Shown: positions 34,713 through 43,516, numbered from the stretch's first letter. The stretch: 44,259 nucleotides of DNA from Thiohalocapsa sp. ML1 (GCF_001469165.1 NZ_JABX01000046.1:1-44259); one strand, 5' to 3'. Notes: generated from the letters alone by a model not told the origin. Translations and numbers: made by a program.

Positions 34713-35726
34713 ATGCTCTACGTGCTCGTGTTTCCGATCGTCGTCATCGCCGTGGTGCTCATCTACTTGGCGCTGCAGTCCGGCGACATCGCCGTGCGCC
34801 GCTCCACCGTCATCCGCTGTGCGCCGGAGGTGGCCTTCGATCTGGTCCGCGACCTGCGCAGTTGGCCGGACTGGAGCCCCTGGCTCCTGCACGAGCCGGA
34901 CGCGGTGCTGACCTTCAGCGACGCCGCCGCCGCCGAGCGCGGCTGGTACGCCTGGGATGGCAAGCTCATCGGTGCCGGGCGCATCACGCAGGTGGCGCTG
35001 CACCCCTTGGAGCGCATCGAGCAGCGTATCGAATTCAAGCGCCCGTTCAAGCTGACGGCGGCGGTGAGCTGGGAGTTCGCGGCCATCGAAGAGGACGGTG
35101 CGCCCGCCACGCGCGTGTATTGGCTCATGCGCGGGCGCATGCCGTTTTTGATGCGCTTCATTGCGCCGACCATGAGCGGGCTCATTGGCAAGGACTTCGA
35201 GCTGGGCTTGGTGCGGCTGCGCGCGCGGCTGGAGCCGGGGGCGCCGCGGCTGGATCTGCGCTTTCCTGGCGTCGCGGAGCTGCCGGCGCAGAACGCCTGG
35301 ACCATCCCGTTCGACGGCGGCAAGGCCGACATCAAGCCGGCGATGCAGGAGGGGTTCGACCGGCTCTTGCGCGCCGCCGCCGAGCGCGGCATCGAGCCGG
35401 TCGGGGCGCCGTTCGCCGCCTACCACATGGGCGACCCCAAGTCCGGGCGCTTGCGCTGCGACATGGCGCTACCGGTGCCGGCGGGCGCGGACCCCGGCGA
35501 ATTCGCCGGCAAGTTCTTCGTCGGCGGCCCTTGCCAAGTGACCGAAGTGCATGGCAGCTACGATTTCATGGAGCTCGCCTGGCATGCGGCCATGGGGCAT
35601 CTGCGCCTGTCCAAGCGGCAATGGGATCGCTTCCGGCCGGCGCTGGAGGTCTATGAACGCGGGCCGGATCAGGCGGCAAGCGACGACCAACTCGTGACGC
35701 GGATCTGCATGCCGACGAAGGGGTAA
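34713..35726 (+). CDS. SRPBCC (polyketide cyclase-like) and GyrI-like effector-binding domain protein
   Basis: 337 residues. One N-terminal membrane helix (about 3-21, LYVLVFPIVVIAVVLIYLAL) is followed by an SRPBCC domain (RRSTVIRCAPEVAFDLVRDLRSWPDWSPW, about 28-175). From about 190 the C-terminal half resembles GyrI/AraC effector-binding domains (APFAAYHMGD, later MALPVPAGADPGEF and GGPCQVTEVHGSYDFMELAW). This fusion occurs in several proteobacteria; the ligand is unknown. AGAGG lies 8 bases before the ATG. Confidence 0.88.
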   Translation: MLYVLVFPIVVIAVVLIYLALQSGDIAVRRSTVIRCAPEVAFDLVRDLRSWPDWSPWLLHEPDAVLTFSDAAAAERGWYAWDGKLIGAGRITQVALHPLERIEQRIEFKRPFKLTAAVSWEFAAIEEDGAPATRVYWLMRGRMPFLMRFIAPTMSGLIGKDFELGLVRLRARLEPGAPRLDLRFPGVAELPAQNAWTIPFDGGKADIKPAMQEGFDRLLRAAAERGIEPVGAPFAAYHMGDPKSGRLRCDMALPVPAGADPGEFAGKFFVGGPCQVTEVHGSYDFMELAWHAAMGHLRLSKRQWDRFRPALEVYERGPDQAASDDQLVTRICMPTKG

Positions 35727-35734
35727 ACCCCGTG

Positions 35735-35773
35735 CTGAGGGCCGAGGAGCGCTCCCTTGTCCCTTAGCCCTTT
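35735..35773. repeat. Degenerate heptamer array
   Basis: GAGGGCCGAGGAGCGCTCCC followed by TTGTCCCTTAGCCCTTTGG, an imperfect hairpin version of the GGGCCGA/GGGCTAA family, just after the SRPBCC gene stop. Confidence 0.7.
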
Positions 35774-35792
35774 GGAACGCTACAAAAACAAG

Positions 35793-36022
35793 CAAAATCG
35801 GTATCGAAATCGAAATCGGTATCGCGATCGAAATCGGTGCGTCTTGTCCAGGGCTTTGCCGACAACCAGCACTTCTTGAATGGCGGCACATTGCAGCGCC
35901 GAACTTGGGCGACGTAACCGATCACGAGACGGTAGACGTCGAGCTTCTCGTGGCCCAGTGGCAGGTCGTGTCGATCCCGATTCGATTGCGATTGCGATTG
36001 CGATCCCGATTTCGATTTCGAC
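35793..36022. repeat. Two opposed ATCGAA/GATTGC hexamer arrays
   Basis: 35793-35838 carries about seven hexamers of the ATCGAA/ATCGGT type. 35971-36022 carries about eight of the GATTGC/GATTTC type in inverse orientation. They flank the four-helix-bundle gene remnant, and the first array appears to be its 3' coding tail. Confidence 0.85.
35800..35970 (-). pseudogene. Remnant of a four-helix-bundle (23S rRNA intervening-sequence type) protein gene
   Basis: On the minus strand LGHEKLDVYRLVIGYVA, the N-terminal signature of this family, is followed in another frame by CAAIQEVLVVGKALDKTH, which matches the usual C-terminal helix (CAAIxDVLxVxKALD). The central two helices are missing and the frame is shifted, so the gene has an internal deletion. 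The tail runs into the ATCGAA hexamer array, giving an R-F/R-Y repeat. Confidence 0.7.
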
Positions 36023-36039
36023 GCCCTAACGTTGGGTTT

Positions 36040-36375
36040 CGCTGGTGCGGCCTCTGCATGATGTCCATCAGATGGCGCCATGTCGCGCAGACGACACAAG
36101 AAAACGCGAAGCTGGAGCTTCCCGGGCTGGGGTTACCAAGCTGGAGCTTGGTAACCAGGGTCAAGAAACCAGGGTCAAGAAAAAGAGATCTCGCGCAGAG
36201 ACGCAAAGGCGCAGAGAAGAAGAGCAGGAGAAAAGCAGCGCAGTGGGAACATCAACCAATGCGCTTTCTTCCTTTGCGTCTCTGCGTCTCTGCGCCAGCT
36301 TCTTCTTATCGTCCTTCTGCGCGAGCCTTTACTCGCCGCATCGCAGCGGGTTTCGACATCATGTCGAGGCCGCAC
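36040..36375. repeat. Dispersed CGCAGAGACGCAAAG element, copy 2 (inverted)
   Basis: Carries GGCCTCTGCATGATGTCCATC, ATGTCGCGCAGACGACACAAGAAAA, GATCTCGCGCAGAGACGCAAAGG and CTTTGCGTCTCTGCGTCTCTGCG. These are the same blocks as at 10125-10360 in reverse order and orientation. A fragment GACATCATGTCGAGGCCGCA at 36355 is a further partial copy. A GCTGGAGCTT/ACCAAGCTGGAGCTTGG palindrome near 36130-36155 is inserted. No gene is supported in 35975-36469. Confidence 0.75.
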
Positions 36376-36380
36376 GCTGC

Positions 36381-36429
36381 TTAGCCCTTAGCCCTTAGCC
36401 CTTAGCCCTTAGCCCTTAGCCCTTAGCCC
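36381..36429. repeat. Seven tandem TTAGCCC heptamers
   Basis: Seven perfect copies of TTAGCCC (GGGCTAA on the other strand) followed by TTGGCC, 41 bases past the 3' end of the polyphosphate:AMP phosphotransferase gene. It is the longest and purest member of the 7-bp family and looks like a telomere-type array, although the context is chromosomal. Confidence 0.97.
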
Positions 36430-36469
36430 TTGGCCACTTGGTCGAGTACGCTCCGCCCGACGCCGCTGC

Positions 36470-38029
36470 TCAGGTTGCGCCGTCGTCGGTCCGCAGCATG
36501 TCGCCGCAGCGCACGACACCGGTGCCGAGCTCGCCTTTGGGCTTGGCGAGGCTGGCGCGCAGGCCGTCGCAGACGGTGCGCAGCACCTTGATGCGCGCAA
36601 ACTGTTTGTCGTCGCCCTCCACCAAGGTCCAGGGAGCGTACTCGGTGCTGGTGCGGGCGACCATCTCGTTCACGGCGGCCTTGTATTGCGGCCACTTCTC
36701 GCGGTTGCGCCAGTCCTCGTCGGTGATCTTGTAGCGCTTGTAGGGGGTGTTCTCGCGGTCCTTGAAGCGCTCAAGCTGCTCGGCGTCGCTGACCTGGAGC
36801 CAGAACTTCATCAGGATGGCGCCGTTCTCGACCAGTTGCTCTTCAAAATCGTTGATCTCGCTGTAGGCGCGGCGCCAGGCGGAGTCGCTGGCGTAGCCCT
36901 CCACGCGCTCCACCAGCACGCGCCCGTACCAGGAGCGGTCGTACATGATCATGTGCCCGGCGCGCGGGACGTGCCGCCAGAAGCGCCATAGGTAGTGATG
37001 GGCCTTTTCTTCGTCGGTTGGTGCGGCGACGGACATGGTGCGATAGAGCCGAGCGTCCACGGCGCTGGTGATGCGGCGGATGGCACCGCCCTTGCCCCCC
37101 GCGTCGACGCCCTCGAACACCAGCACCGTGGAGCGGCGCGCCTTGTAGGCGGTCCACGCGAGCTCGTTCACGTCCTGCTGGAGCTGCCTCAGCGCTTCCT
37201 TGTAGTCGTCCTTGGGCAGGGTCTGGGTGAGGTCCAGTTGGTCCAGGATCGTAATCTGCGCACTCGCCGACTCCGGCAACTGCAGCGGGTCCGCCGCCGT
37301 GGGTGGCTCGGTGACTACCTGCTGGCTCAGCCTGGCGTTAATGGCTTGGAGCAGCGTCTTGCCGACGGTGAGATCGCGATAGCGGGTGTCTTCCGCCTCC
37401 ACGAGGTACCAGGGCGCGATGCCGCGGTCGGTCTGGCGGATGACGCGCTCGGCGACGTGCTCAAACAGCGCGTACTGCTCGGAGAACTTGGACTTCTGCG
37501 GCAGCATCTTCCAGCGGCTGCGGTCGTCGCGGGAGAGCTCCTTTAAGCGCCGCTTCTGGTCCGGTTCGCTCAGATGAAACCAGAACTTGATGATAAGCGC
37601 GTTGTCCTGCGTGAGCATGCGCTCGAAGTCTACGATGCGCGAGAGCTCGGCGTCGAGCGCCGCATCGTCGCAGTGGCCCTGGAAGCGATGCTCGATGGGG
37701 TCCAGGTACCAGCCGCCGAACAGGATGCCGATTTCGCCGCGCGGCGGCAGCGTGCGCCAGAAGCGCCACCAGCGCGGGCGCTCGCGCTCCTCGTCGCTCT
37801 GCTCCCAGAACGCGAAGGTCTGCACGCCGCGGGTGTCGAGCCATTCGTTGAGGCGGTTCACCACCTCGCCCTTGCCGGCGGCCTCGACCCCCGAGACGAT
37901 GACGATGACCGGGATGTTGCTCTCCCGCAGCCGCCGCTGGGCCTCCAGGAGCTGCGTGCGGAGCTCGTCGCGCTGGTCCTTGAACTCGTCTTTGCCGACG
38001 CTGCGGCCGACCTTGGTGGCTTCGAACAT
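36470..38029 (-). CDS. pap: Polyphosphate:AMP phosphotransferase
   Basis: 519 residues with two fused PPK2 domains. Walker A motifs are GVEAAGKG at 47-54 and GVDAGGKG at 307-314. Typical segments follow each: FAFWEQSDEERERPRWWRFWR in the first; YLWRFWRHVPRAGHMIMYDRSWYGRVLVERVEG and YAPWTLVEGDDK in the second. The two-domain form transfers phosphate from polyphosphate to AMP to make ADP, linking polyphosphate stores to nucleotide energy. The start at 38029 has AGGAG 5 bases upstream. The last 20 residues are variable. It stands alone. Confidence 0.95.
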   Translation of the reverse strand: MFEATKVGRSVGKDEFKDQRDELRTQLLEAQRRLRESNIPVIVIVSGVEAAGKGEVVNRLNEWLDTRGVQTFAFWEQSDEERERPRWWRFWRTLPPRGEIGILFGGWYLDPIEHRFQGHCDDAALDAELSRIVDFERMLTQDNALIIKFWFHLSEPDQKRRLKELSRDDRSRWKMLPQKSKFSEQYALFEHVAERVIRQTDRGIAPWYLVEAEDTRYRDLTVGKTLLQAINARLSQQVVTEPPTAADPLQLPESASAQITILDQLDLTQTLPKDDYKEALRQLQQDVNELAWTAYKARRSTVLVFEGVDAGGKGGAIRRITSAVDARLYRTMSVAAPTDEEKAHHYLWRFWRHVPRAGHMIMYDRSWYGRVLVERVEGYASDSAWRRAYSEINDFEEQLVENGAILMKFWLQVSDAEQLERFKDRENTPYKRYKITDEDWRNREKWPQYKAAVNEMVARTSTEYAPWTLVEGDDKQFARIKVLRTVCDGLRASLAKPKGELGTGVVRCGDMLRTDDGAT

Positions 38030-38134
38030 GCTGGCTCCTCGCGAGTGCGCCGGGCGCCCTGGGGCGCCCCGGCGGTTGTGGTTGGTGCTTGCCGGGTCGG
38101 CTGTCTGCGACCTAAGCAGACTGAGATGAGCCAT

Positions 38135-38307
38135 TCGTTATCGAAATCGGGGTCGGGATCGAAATCGACATCCAAATCGAAATTCTACCCCTAACCGCAT
38201 TCGGCTCAATCCGCGTCGAAGTTGTAAACACTTGTGGCGTCCAAATGTCGTTCACCGTCGATGGCGATGGCGATGGCGATGGCGATGGCGATGGCGATGG
38301 CGATAGC
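38135..38307. repeat. Hexamer microsatellites (AATCGA and GATGGC)
   Basis: 38135-38183 is an imperfect ATCGAA/ATCGGG array. 38260-38301 is seven perfect GATGGC units, ending in one GATAGC. A CCCAACGTTGGGTT palindrome at 38311 also occurs (as CTAACGTTGGGTT) at 36026. These fill most of the 335 bases between pap and the aminotransferase gene. Confidence 0.9.
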
Positions 38308-38364
38308 CATAGCCCAACGTTGGGTTCCGCTGCGACGAGTGTACCGGCTATTGTTGACTCTTCA

Positions 38365-39516
38365 CTAAGCCGGCCGCCCATTACGCCGCGCCGCTGCCAG
38401 CGTCAGCTCGATGGCCCGCTCCAACTGCTCCGGCGGCGTCCAGGCATGCGGCGAGAAGCGTATCCCGCCGCCGCGGCTCGCACACATGACGCCCGCCGCC
38501 ATCAGCGCCTGGTAGAGCGCCTGGCTGTCGGTGCCCGGTACGCGGAAGGTCATGATGCCGGCGCGCCGCACCGGCTCGCGCGGCGAAAGCAGCTCCAGGC
38601 CGTGTCGGTCGATGAGCTCGATGAGCCGGTCCGCGCGCTCGGCCACGGCCGCGGCGACGGCCTCGAGCCCCACCTCCAGCAGCAGCGACAGGCTCGCCTC
38701 CAGGGCATGGATGCCGAGCATGTTGGGGCTGCCGGCCTCGAAGCGCCGGGCGCTGTCCGCGGGCCGCCAGTCCTTGCGGTCGAAGTCCCCCGCGTCCTCG
38801 ACCATGTGCCAGCCGTGCTGCGTCAGGCGCAGCTTTTCGCGCAGCGCCGGGCGCACCCAGAACAGCGCGAGCCCCTCCGGCCCCAGCATCCACTTGTGCC
38901 CGTCGGCGGCGATGAAGTCCGCCGGGACCTCCGCCAGCGAAAAGGGTAGGGCGCCGAGGCCCTGGATGCCGTCCACGCAGAACAGCACACCGCGCTCGCG
39001 CAGCCCGGCGCCGAGCCGAACCAAGTCGAGCCGCAAACCGCGTGCGTACTGAATCCAGCTCACGGCGCAGAGCCGGGTGCGGGCGTCGCAGAGCGCGAGC
39101 AGGTCCGCCTCCAGGTCGCTGCTGGTGTCCAGATCGAGTGTGCGGTAAGCGACGCCGCGCTCCGCGAGCGCCTCCCAGACGATGCGGTTGGACGGGAATT
39201 CCTGGCGAATGCCGACGATGTTGTCCCCCGGCTGCCAGTCCAGCCCCTGGGCCACGAACGACAGCGCCTCCGACGTGCTCTTGGCCAGCGCGATGTCCGC
39301 AGGCGCCTCGGCACCGATCAGCGCGGCTAGGTGCGCGCGCAGGCGCTGCTCGGTCGCGACCCACTCTGGATAGGCGCGAGAGCCCGAGCTGCCGAGCGCC
39401 GCCGCAAAGCCCTGCACCGCCGCCACCGTGCGCCGGGGCCAGGGCGCGATGGCCGCGTGGTTGAGATAAATCAGCCCCTCGTCGAGCCCAAGCTCGTCGG
39501 CCAAAGCCTTGCTCAA
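38365..39516 (-). CDS. Class V aminotransferase (cysteine desulfurase / isopenicillin-N epimerase-like)
   Basis: 383-residue PLP enzyme. The fold-type I class V features are visible: IYLNHAAIAPWPRRT at the start, AKSTSEALSFVAQGL, WIQYARGLRLDL, CVDGIQGLG and the Schiff-base lysine K208 in AADGHKWMLGPEG. The C-terminal MTFRVPGTDSQALYQALMAAGV region follows. No active-site cysteine loop of an IscS/SufS type is evident, so the substrate is uncertain. The start is a TTG at 39516 with GGGAG 8 bases upstream. Confidence 0.88.
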   Translation of the reverse strand: MSKALADELGLDEGLIYLNHAAIAPWPRRTVAAVQGFAAALGSSGSRAYPEWVATEQRLRAHLAALIGAEAPADIALAKSTSEALSFVAQGLDWQPGDNIVGIRQEFPSNRIVWEALAERGVAYRTLDLDTSSDLEADLLALCDARTRLCAVSWIQYARGLRLDLVRLGAGLRERGVLFCVDGIQGLGALPFSLAEVPADFIAADGHKWMLGPEGLALFWVRPALREKLRLTQHGWHMVEDAGDFDRKDWRPADSARRFEAGSPNMLGIHALEASLSLLLEVGLEAVAAAVAERADRLIELIDRHGLELLSPREPVRRAGIMTFRVPGTDSQALYQALMAAGVMCASRGGGIRFSPHAWTPPEQLERAIELTLAAARRNGRPA

Positions 39517-39647
39517 GGATGTTCTCCCGGTGGTGGGGCGGTCCGGGCATCAGGGCGCCGGCCGGTGCGGGCGATGATGCCAGCCGCGGGCCTGCTTGCA
39601 CCAGCGTTCGGAGCGAGTCAGGACATGCGCCGGGGCAAAAAGCCCGC

Positions 39648-39697
39648 GGGCCGAGGGCCGAGGAAGCCCGCCTTGGCCCTCAGCCCTCGGCCCTTCC
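39648..39697. repeat. Heptamer GGGCCGA inverted repeat
   Basis: GGGCCGAGGGCCGAGG is followed after about 15 bases by CCTCAGCCCTCGGCCC, forming a long imperfect stem in the divergent region between the aminotransferase and the octaheme-TPR gene. The rest of 39517-39915 should hold both promoters; I see no gene and no clear operator. Confidence 0.85.
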
Positions 39698-39915
39698 CAT
39701 CGCGGTGAACCGCACGTGGCTTGACCGCGGTAAGCTGTGCCGATCGCCGATACTCGAGAAACAAAGCCAAGATGCCCGAATCGCTTTGCAATGCCCGGAG
39801 CGGCAGCCGCGTGACCGGTCTGCCGGCGGTGCGCATGGGCAGCACGGGGTCGGCTGCGGCGGCGTGTTCAAGACGCCCTTTGCCTACAGCCGCTGCCGGC
39901 CGGATGAGAAGCTGA

Positions 39916-42294
39916 ATGTGCCCGACTCCTGACGCTGGCGCACGCCGTCGGCTGCGCTGGCTGGCTTTGGCCTGGCTCGCACTGTGGGCAACCGGCCTCG
40001 CCGCTGGAAACGGCTACGTCGGTGCCGAGCGCTGCGGCGCCTGCCATGCCGATGAGCTTGCGGCCTGGCGTGGCTCCCATCACGACCTCGCCATGGCCGC
40101 GGCGACGCCGGAGACGGTGCTGGGCGACTTCGACGATGCGAGCTTCACCGCCCACGGTGTCACGAGTCGCTTCTATCGCAAAGACGGCGACTACCGGGTA
40201 CGCACCGACGGCCCGGACGGGGCGCCGGCCGACTTCCGCATCCACTACACCTTCGGCTGGACGCCACTGCAGCAATACCTGGTCCGCTTTCCGGACGGGC
40301 GGGTGCAGGCACTTGGGATTGCCTGGGATACGCGCCCGGCGGAGCAGGGCGGGCAGCGCTGGTTCCATCTCTATCCGGACGAGGACGCGTACGACCACCG
40401 CCACCCGCTGCACTGGACCGGCCGCGACCAGACCTGGAACTACCAGTGCGCCGAGTGCCATTCCACGGGCCTAGCCAAGGGCTACGACGCCGAGGCCGAC
40501 CGCTATGACACCACGTGGGCCGAGATCGACGTCGCCTGCGAGGCCTGTCATGGACCCGGCGCCGACCATGTCGCCCAAGCCGAGGCCGCCACCGCCGACG
40601 ACGCCGACGACGCCGACGCGTGGAGCGCGGGCAAGGGGCTGGCCGTTGACCTCGCGGCCGGCAGCGCGAGCTGGCTGCAGGATCCAACCACCGGCCTGCC
40701 GCGTCGGCAGCCGCCGCGCACCAGCCATGCCGAGCTCAACACCTGTTCCCGCTGCCACGCCCGCCGCGGGCAGATTCACGCCGATTACGGGCCGGATGCG
40801 CCGCTCGCGGACACGCACCGGCTCGCGCTGCTGTCGCAAGGGCTTTACCACGCCGACGGGCAGATCCTGGACGAGGTTTTCGTGCACGGCTCCTTCATCC
40901 AGAGCCGCATGCACCAGGCCGGCGTTAGCTGCGGCGACTGCCACGACCCGCACTCGCTGCAGCTTCGCGCGCCGGGCAACGCCGTCTGCGCCCGCTGCCA
41001 TGCGCCGGCGCGCTACGCAACCGTTGAGCACCATCACCATCCTGTCGGCGACGGCGACGGCGACGGCGACGATGCCGGGCGCAAGGGCAGCGGCACGGCG
41101 TGCGTGGACTGTCACATGCCGGAGCAGATGTACATGGTAGTCGACCCCCGCGCCGACCACAGCCTGCGCATCCCGCGACCGGACCTGAGCGTGCAGCTCG
41201 GCACGCCCAACGCGTGCAACGGCTGCCATACCGAGCAGAGCGCCGACTGGGCGGCTGATCAGGTGACCGCCTGGTACGGCCAGCCGCTGCGGCCCCCGCA
41301 TTACGCGACGGCGCTGCAGGCCGGACGCGAGCGCGCACCGGCGGCCCCGGGGCTGCTCGCGGCCTTGGCCGCAGACGCCGCCGCGCCGGCCATCGCCCGC
41401 GCCACCGCCGTGGAGCTGCTGGCCGAGCAGCCCATGCCGCTGGACCCGGAACTGCTGACCCGCCTTGCCAACAGCGACGAACCGCTGCTGCGCGCCGCCG
41501 CGGCCCGCGCGCTGGAGCGGCTGCGCCCCGACGCCGCCGTGCGCATCGGGCTCGGGCTGCTGGACGACCCAGTGCGGCTCGTGCGCATCGACGCGGCGCA
41601 GGCGCTCGCGACCTTCGCGCGGCTGGAGGCGAGCATCCCCGGGCGCGAATCACCGCTGCGTCGCGCACTGGCGCCGGCGCTGGCCGAGTACCGCGCCGCG
41701 CAGCAGGCCAACGCCGAGCGCGCCGAGGCCTGGCTCAACCTGGGCCTACTCGCGGTCAGGCTCGGCGACAATGAGGCGGCGGAGCAGGACTATCGCCAAG
41801 CGCTGAAACTGGAGCCCGACTTCACCCCGGCGGCGGTGAACCTTGCGGACCTCCATCGCGCCCGCGGCGATGACGGATCGGCCCGGCAGGTGCTGGAAGC
41901 AGCCCTCGCCGGCAGCCCGGACGATGCGGACCTCCTGCACGCGCTGGGGCTCCTGGAGGTCCGCGCGAAGCGGCTGCCGGCGGCCGTCGCCGCGTTGGGC
42001 AGGGCCGCGGCGCTGGCCCCGGAGCAGCCGCGCTATGCCTATGTGCACGCACTGGCGCAGCAAGGTGCGGGCGCGATGGATGCGGCGCTCGCGTCCCTGG
42101 CGGAGGCCGCCCTGCGGCATCCGAACGACCGCGACATCGCGCTCGCGCTGGTGACCCTGAACGCCGAGCGCGGCGACACCGCCGCCGCCATCCGCTGGGC
42201 CGAGACCTACATCGCCCGCTTCCCCGACCCCGAGGGCCAGGCGGCGGCGCTACTCGATCGCCTGCGATCCGAGTCTGCGCTGAAACACCGGTGA
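39916..42294 (+). CDS. Secreted octaheme c-type cytochrome with HEAT and TPR repeats
   Basis: 792 residues. The leader (LRWLALAWLALWATGLAAG) is followed by eight CxxCH sites: C40, C178, C208, C277, C339, C358, C396 and C434. The first site (YVGAERCGACHADELAAWRGSHHDLAM) is cytochrome c554-like. A GDGDGDGDD acidic run, encoded by a GACGGC hexamer array at 41047, lies between hemes six and seven. From about 480 there are HEAT-like helices (LLRAAAARALERLRPDAAVRIGLGLLDDPVRLVRIDAAQAL). At least four TPRs follow from about 595 (AEAWLNLGLLAVRLGDNEAAEQDYRQALKLEPDF). Probably a periplasmic redox protein with a docking scaffold; substrate unknown. Confidence 0.88.
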   Translation: MCPTPDAGARRRLRWLALAWLALWATGLAAGNGYVGAERCGACHADELAAWRGSHHDLAMAAATPETVLGDFDDASFTAHGVTSRFYRKDGDYRVRTDGPDGAPADFRIHYTFGWTPLQQYLVRFPDGRVQALGIAWDTRPAEQGGQRWFHLYPDEDAYDHRHPLHWTGRDQTWNYQCAECHSTGLAKGYDAEADRYDTTWAEIDVACEACHGPGADHVAQAEAATADDADDADAWSAGKGLAVDLAAGSASWLQDPTTGLPRRQPPRTSHAELNTCSRCHARRGQIHADYGPDAPLADTHRLALLSQGLYHADGQILDEVFVHGSFIQSRMHQAGVSCGDCHDPHSLQLRAPGNAVCARCHAPARYATVEHHHHPVGDGDGDGDDAGRKGSGTACVDCHMPEQMYMVVDPRADHSLRIPRPDLSVQLGTPNACNGCHTEQSADWAADQVTAWYGQPLRPPHYATALQAGRERAPAAPGLLAALAADAAAPAIARATAVELLAEQPMPLDPELLTRLANSDEPLLRAAAARALERLRPDAAVRIGLGLLDDPVRLVRIDAAQALATFARLEASIPGRESPLRRALAPALAEYRAAQQANAERAEAWLNLGLLAVRLGDNEAAEQDYRQALKLEPDFTPAAVNLADLHRARGDDGSARQVLEAALAGSPDDADLLHALGLLEVRAKRLPAAVAALGRAAALAPEQPRYAYVHALAQQGAGAMDAALASLAEAALRHPNDRDIALALVTLNAERGDTAAAIRWAETYIARFPDPEGQAAALLDRLRSESALKHR

Positions 42295-42476
42295 TCCAGG
42301 AGCAAGCAACCGTAGCCTCTGGGGTTCGCCCGGACTTACCCGCGGCGCGTTGACGTTGCGACAACCGTGCGGCCGATGACGGCGGCGAGCCCGCGCGCCA
42401 CCGGGGCGGGAAGTCGCCCACCAATCGGCGTTATCCTGCGGCGCTGATCACAATCATTCGTGTCGGAACTGTCCAG

Positions 42477-43511
42477 ATGAAGACAAGAGTCTATATAACC
42501 GTTGATGTCGAAGCCTCGGTGGCGCGCTCGATCCATCGCTACGCCGACGGCTTTAGGCCGCTGCTCGATTCTTTTGTTGCCTGCGACGTCGGCGGGCGCA
42601 GTGAGGGCCTCGGGTTCCTGCTGCGTACACTGTCCCGCTATGGTCAGACGGCAACCTTTTTCGTCGAGGCGGCGCAGACGCAGTATTTCGGCGCAGAGCC
42701 GATGGGTCGCTATGTCGAGGAGCTGCTCAGCGCCGGCCAAGACGTGCAACTGCATGTGCATCCCGCCTGGTTCAATTTCCGCGACGGTCCGCCGAGTCCG
42801 GACCCTGCCGAGCGCATGTCCGATGACTGCGCCGACTACACGGAAGCAGAACTGACGGATCTGTTCGGGCAGTGCGTCGAGATCTTTCGCGGCTGGACGG
42901 GCAGAGCCCCCTTCGCACTGCGCACGGGGACCTTTTCCTGTGGTCGCAGCGTGTTTCGCGCCATGGCGAATTGCGGGATTCCGTTGTCCTCGAATATCTG
43001 CGTCGGCATCAGCGAGCCAAAAGAGCCCGAATACCGCCGCCCGTGCGGCTGGATTCGGGCGGAGGGGGTGTGGGAGTCGCCGGCTACCTGTTTCCTCGAC
43101 CGGCATCCGGGGCGATCGCCCAGATTTCGTCCCTTGCAGATCACCGCCTGCTCCGCGTCGGAGTTGACGGCGATGTTGGATCAGGCACAGGCGCTGGGCA
43201 TGACGGACGTGGTACTGCTCACGCATCCGTTCGAGTTTGTGCGCGCATCGTCGCGCGACAATCCTACGCCTGAGAGGACCAAGCGGATGCTAATCAACCG
43301 CTTGATCCAGCAGCGGTTTGAACACGTCTGCGCCTATTTGGCCGACCATACGGATCGTTTCGAGGTGAAGACATTCGGGGACTGGTCCGCGCACGGCGAT
43401 ATCGGCGCTGCCGACTTCGCCGTTCGGGATTATCCGGCGCTCCAAGGGTCGGCGGTGCAGGCGGTCCTGCGCAGTGCGTCGAACACGATAAGCGACAGAT
43501 TGCCCTGGTAG
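42477..43511 (+). CDS. Polysaccharide deacetylase-like (NodB-fold) protein
   Basis: 344 residues, no signal peptide. NodB-type elements: YITVDVE (D10, E12) at the start, QTATFFVEA after it, QLHVHPAW with H93 and H95 as likely metal ligands, the RTG segment (APFALRTGTFSCG) and LLTHPFEF. The general fold and metal site resemble carbohydrate esterase family 4 and its relatives. The substrate is probably a surface polysaccharide; the next gene is an AAC(3)-type N-acetyltransferase, which supports a glycan role. The ribosome site is weak. Confidence 0.82.
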   Translation: MKTRVYITVDVEASVARSIHRYADGFRPLLDSFVACDVGGRSEGLGFLLRTLSRYGQTATFFVEAAQTQYFGAEPMGRYVEELLSAGQDVQLHVHPAWFNFRDGPPSPDPAERMSDDCADYTEAELTDLFGQCVEIFRGWTGRAPFALRTGTFSCGRSVFRAMANCGIPLSSNICVGISEPKEPEYRRPCGWIRAEGVWESPATCFLDRHPGRSPRFRPLQITACSASELTAMLDQAQALGMTDVVLLTHPFEFVRASSRDNPTPERTKRMLINRLIQQRFEHVCAYLADHTDRFEVKTFGDWSAHGDIGAADFAVRDYPALQGSAVQAVLRSASNTISDRLPW

Positions 43512-43516
43512 GGCTG

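Noticed and set aside
36381-36429. CRISPR or true telomere
   Set aside because: The repeat has no spacers, and the array is internal between ordinary genes; it belongs to the dispersed heptamer family.
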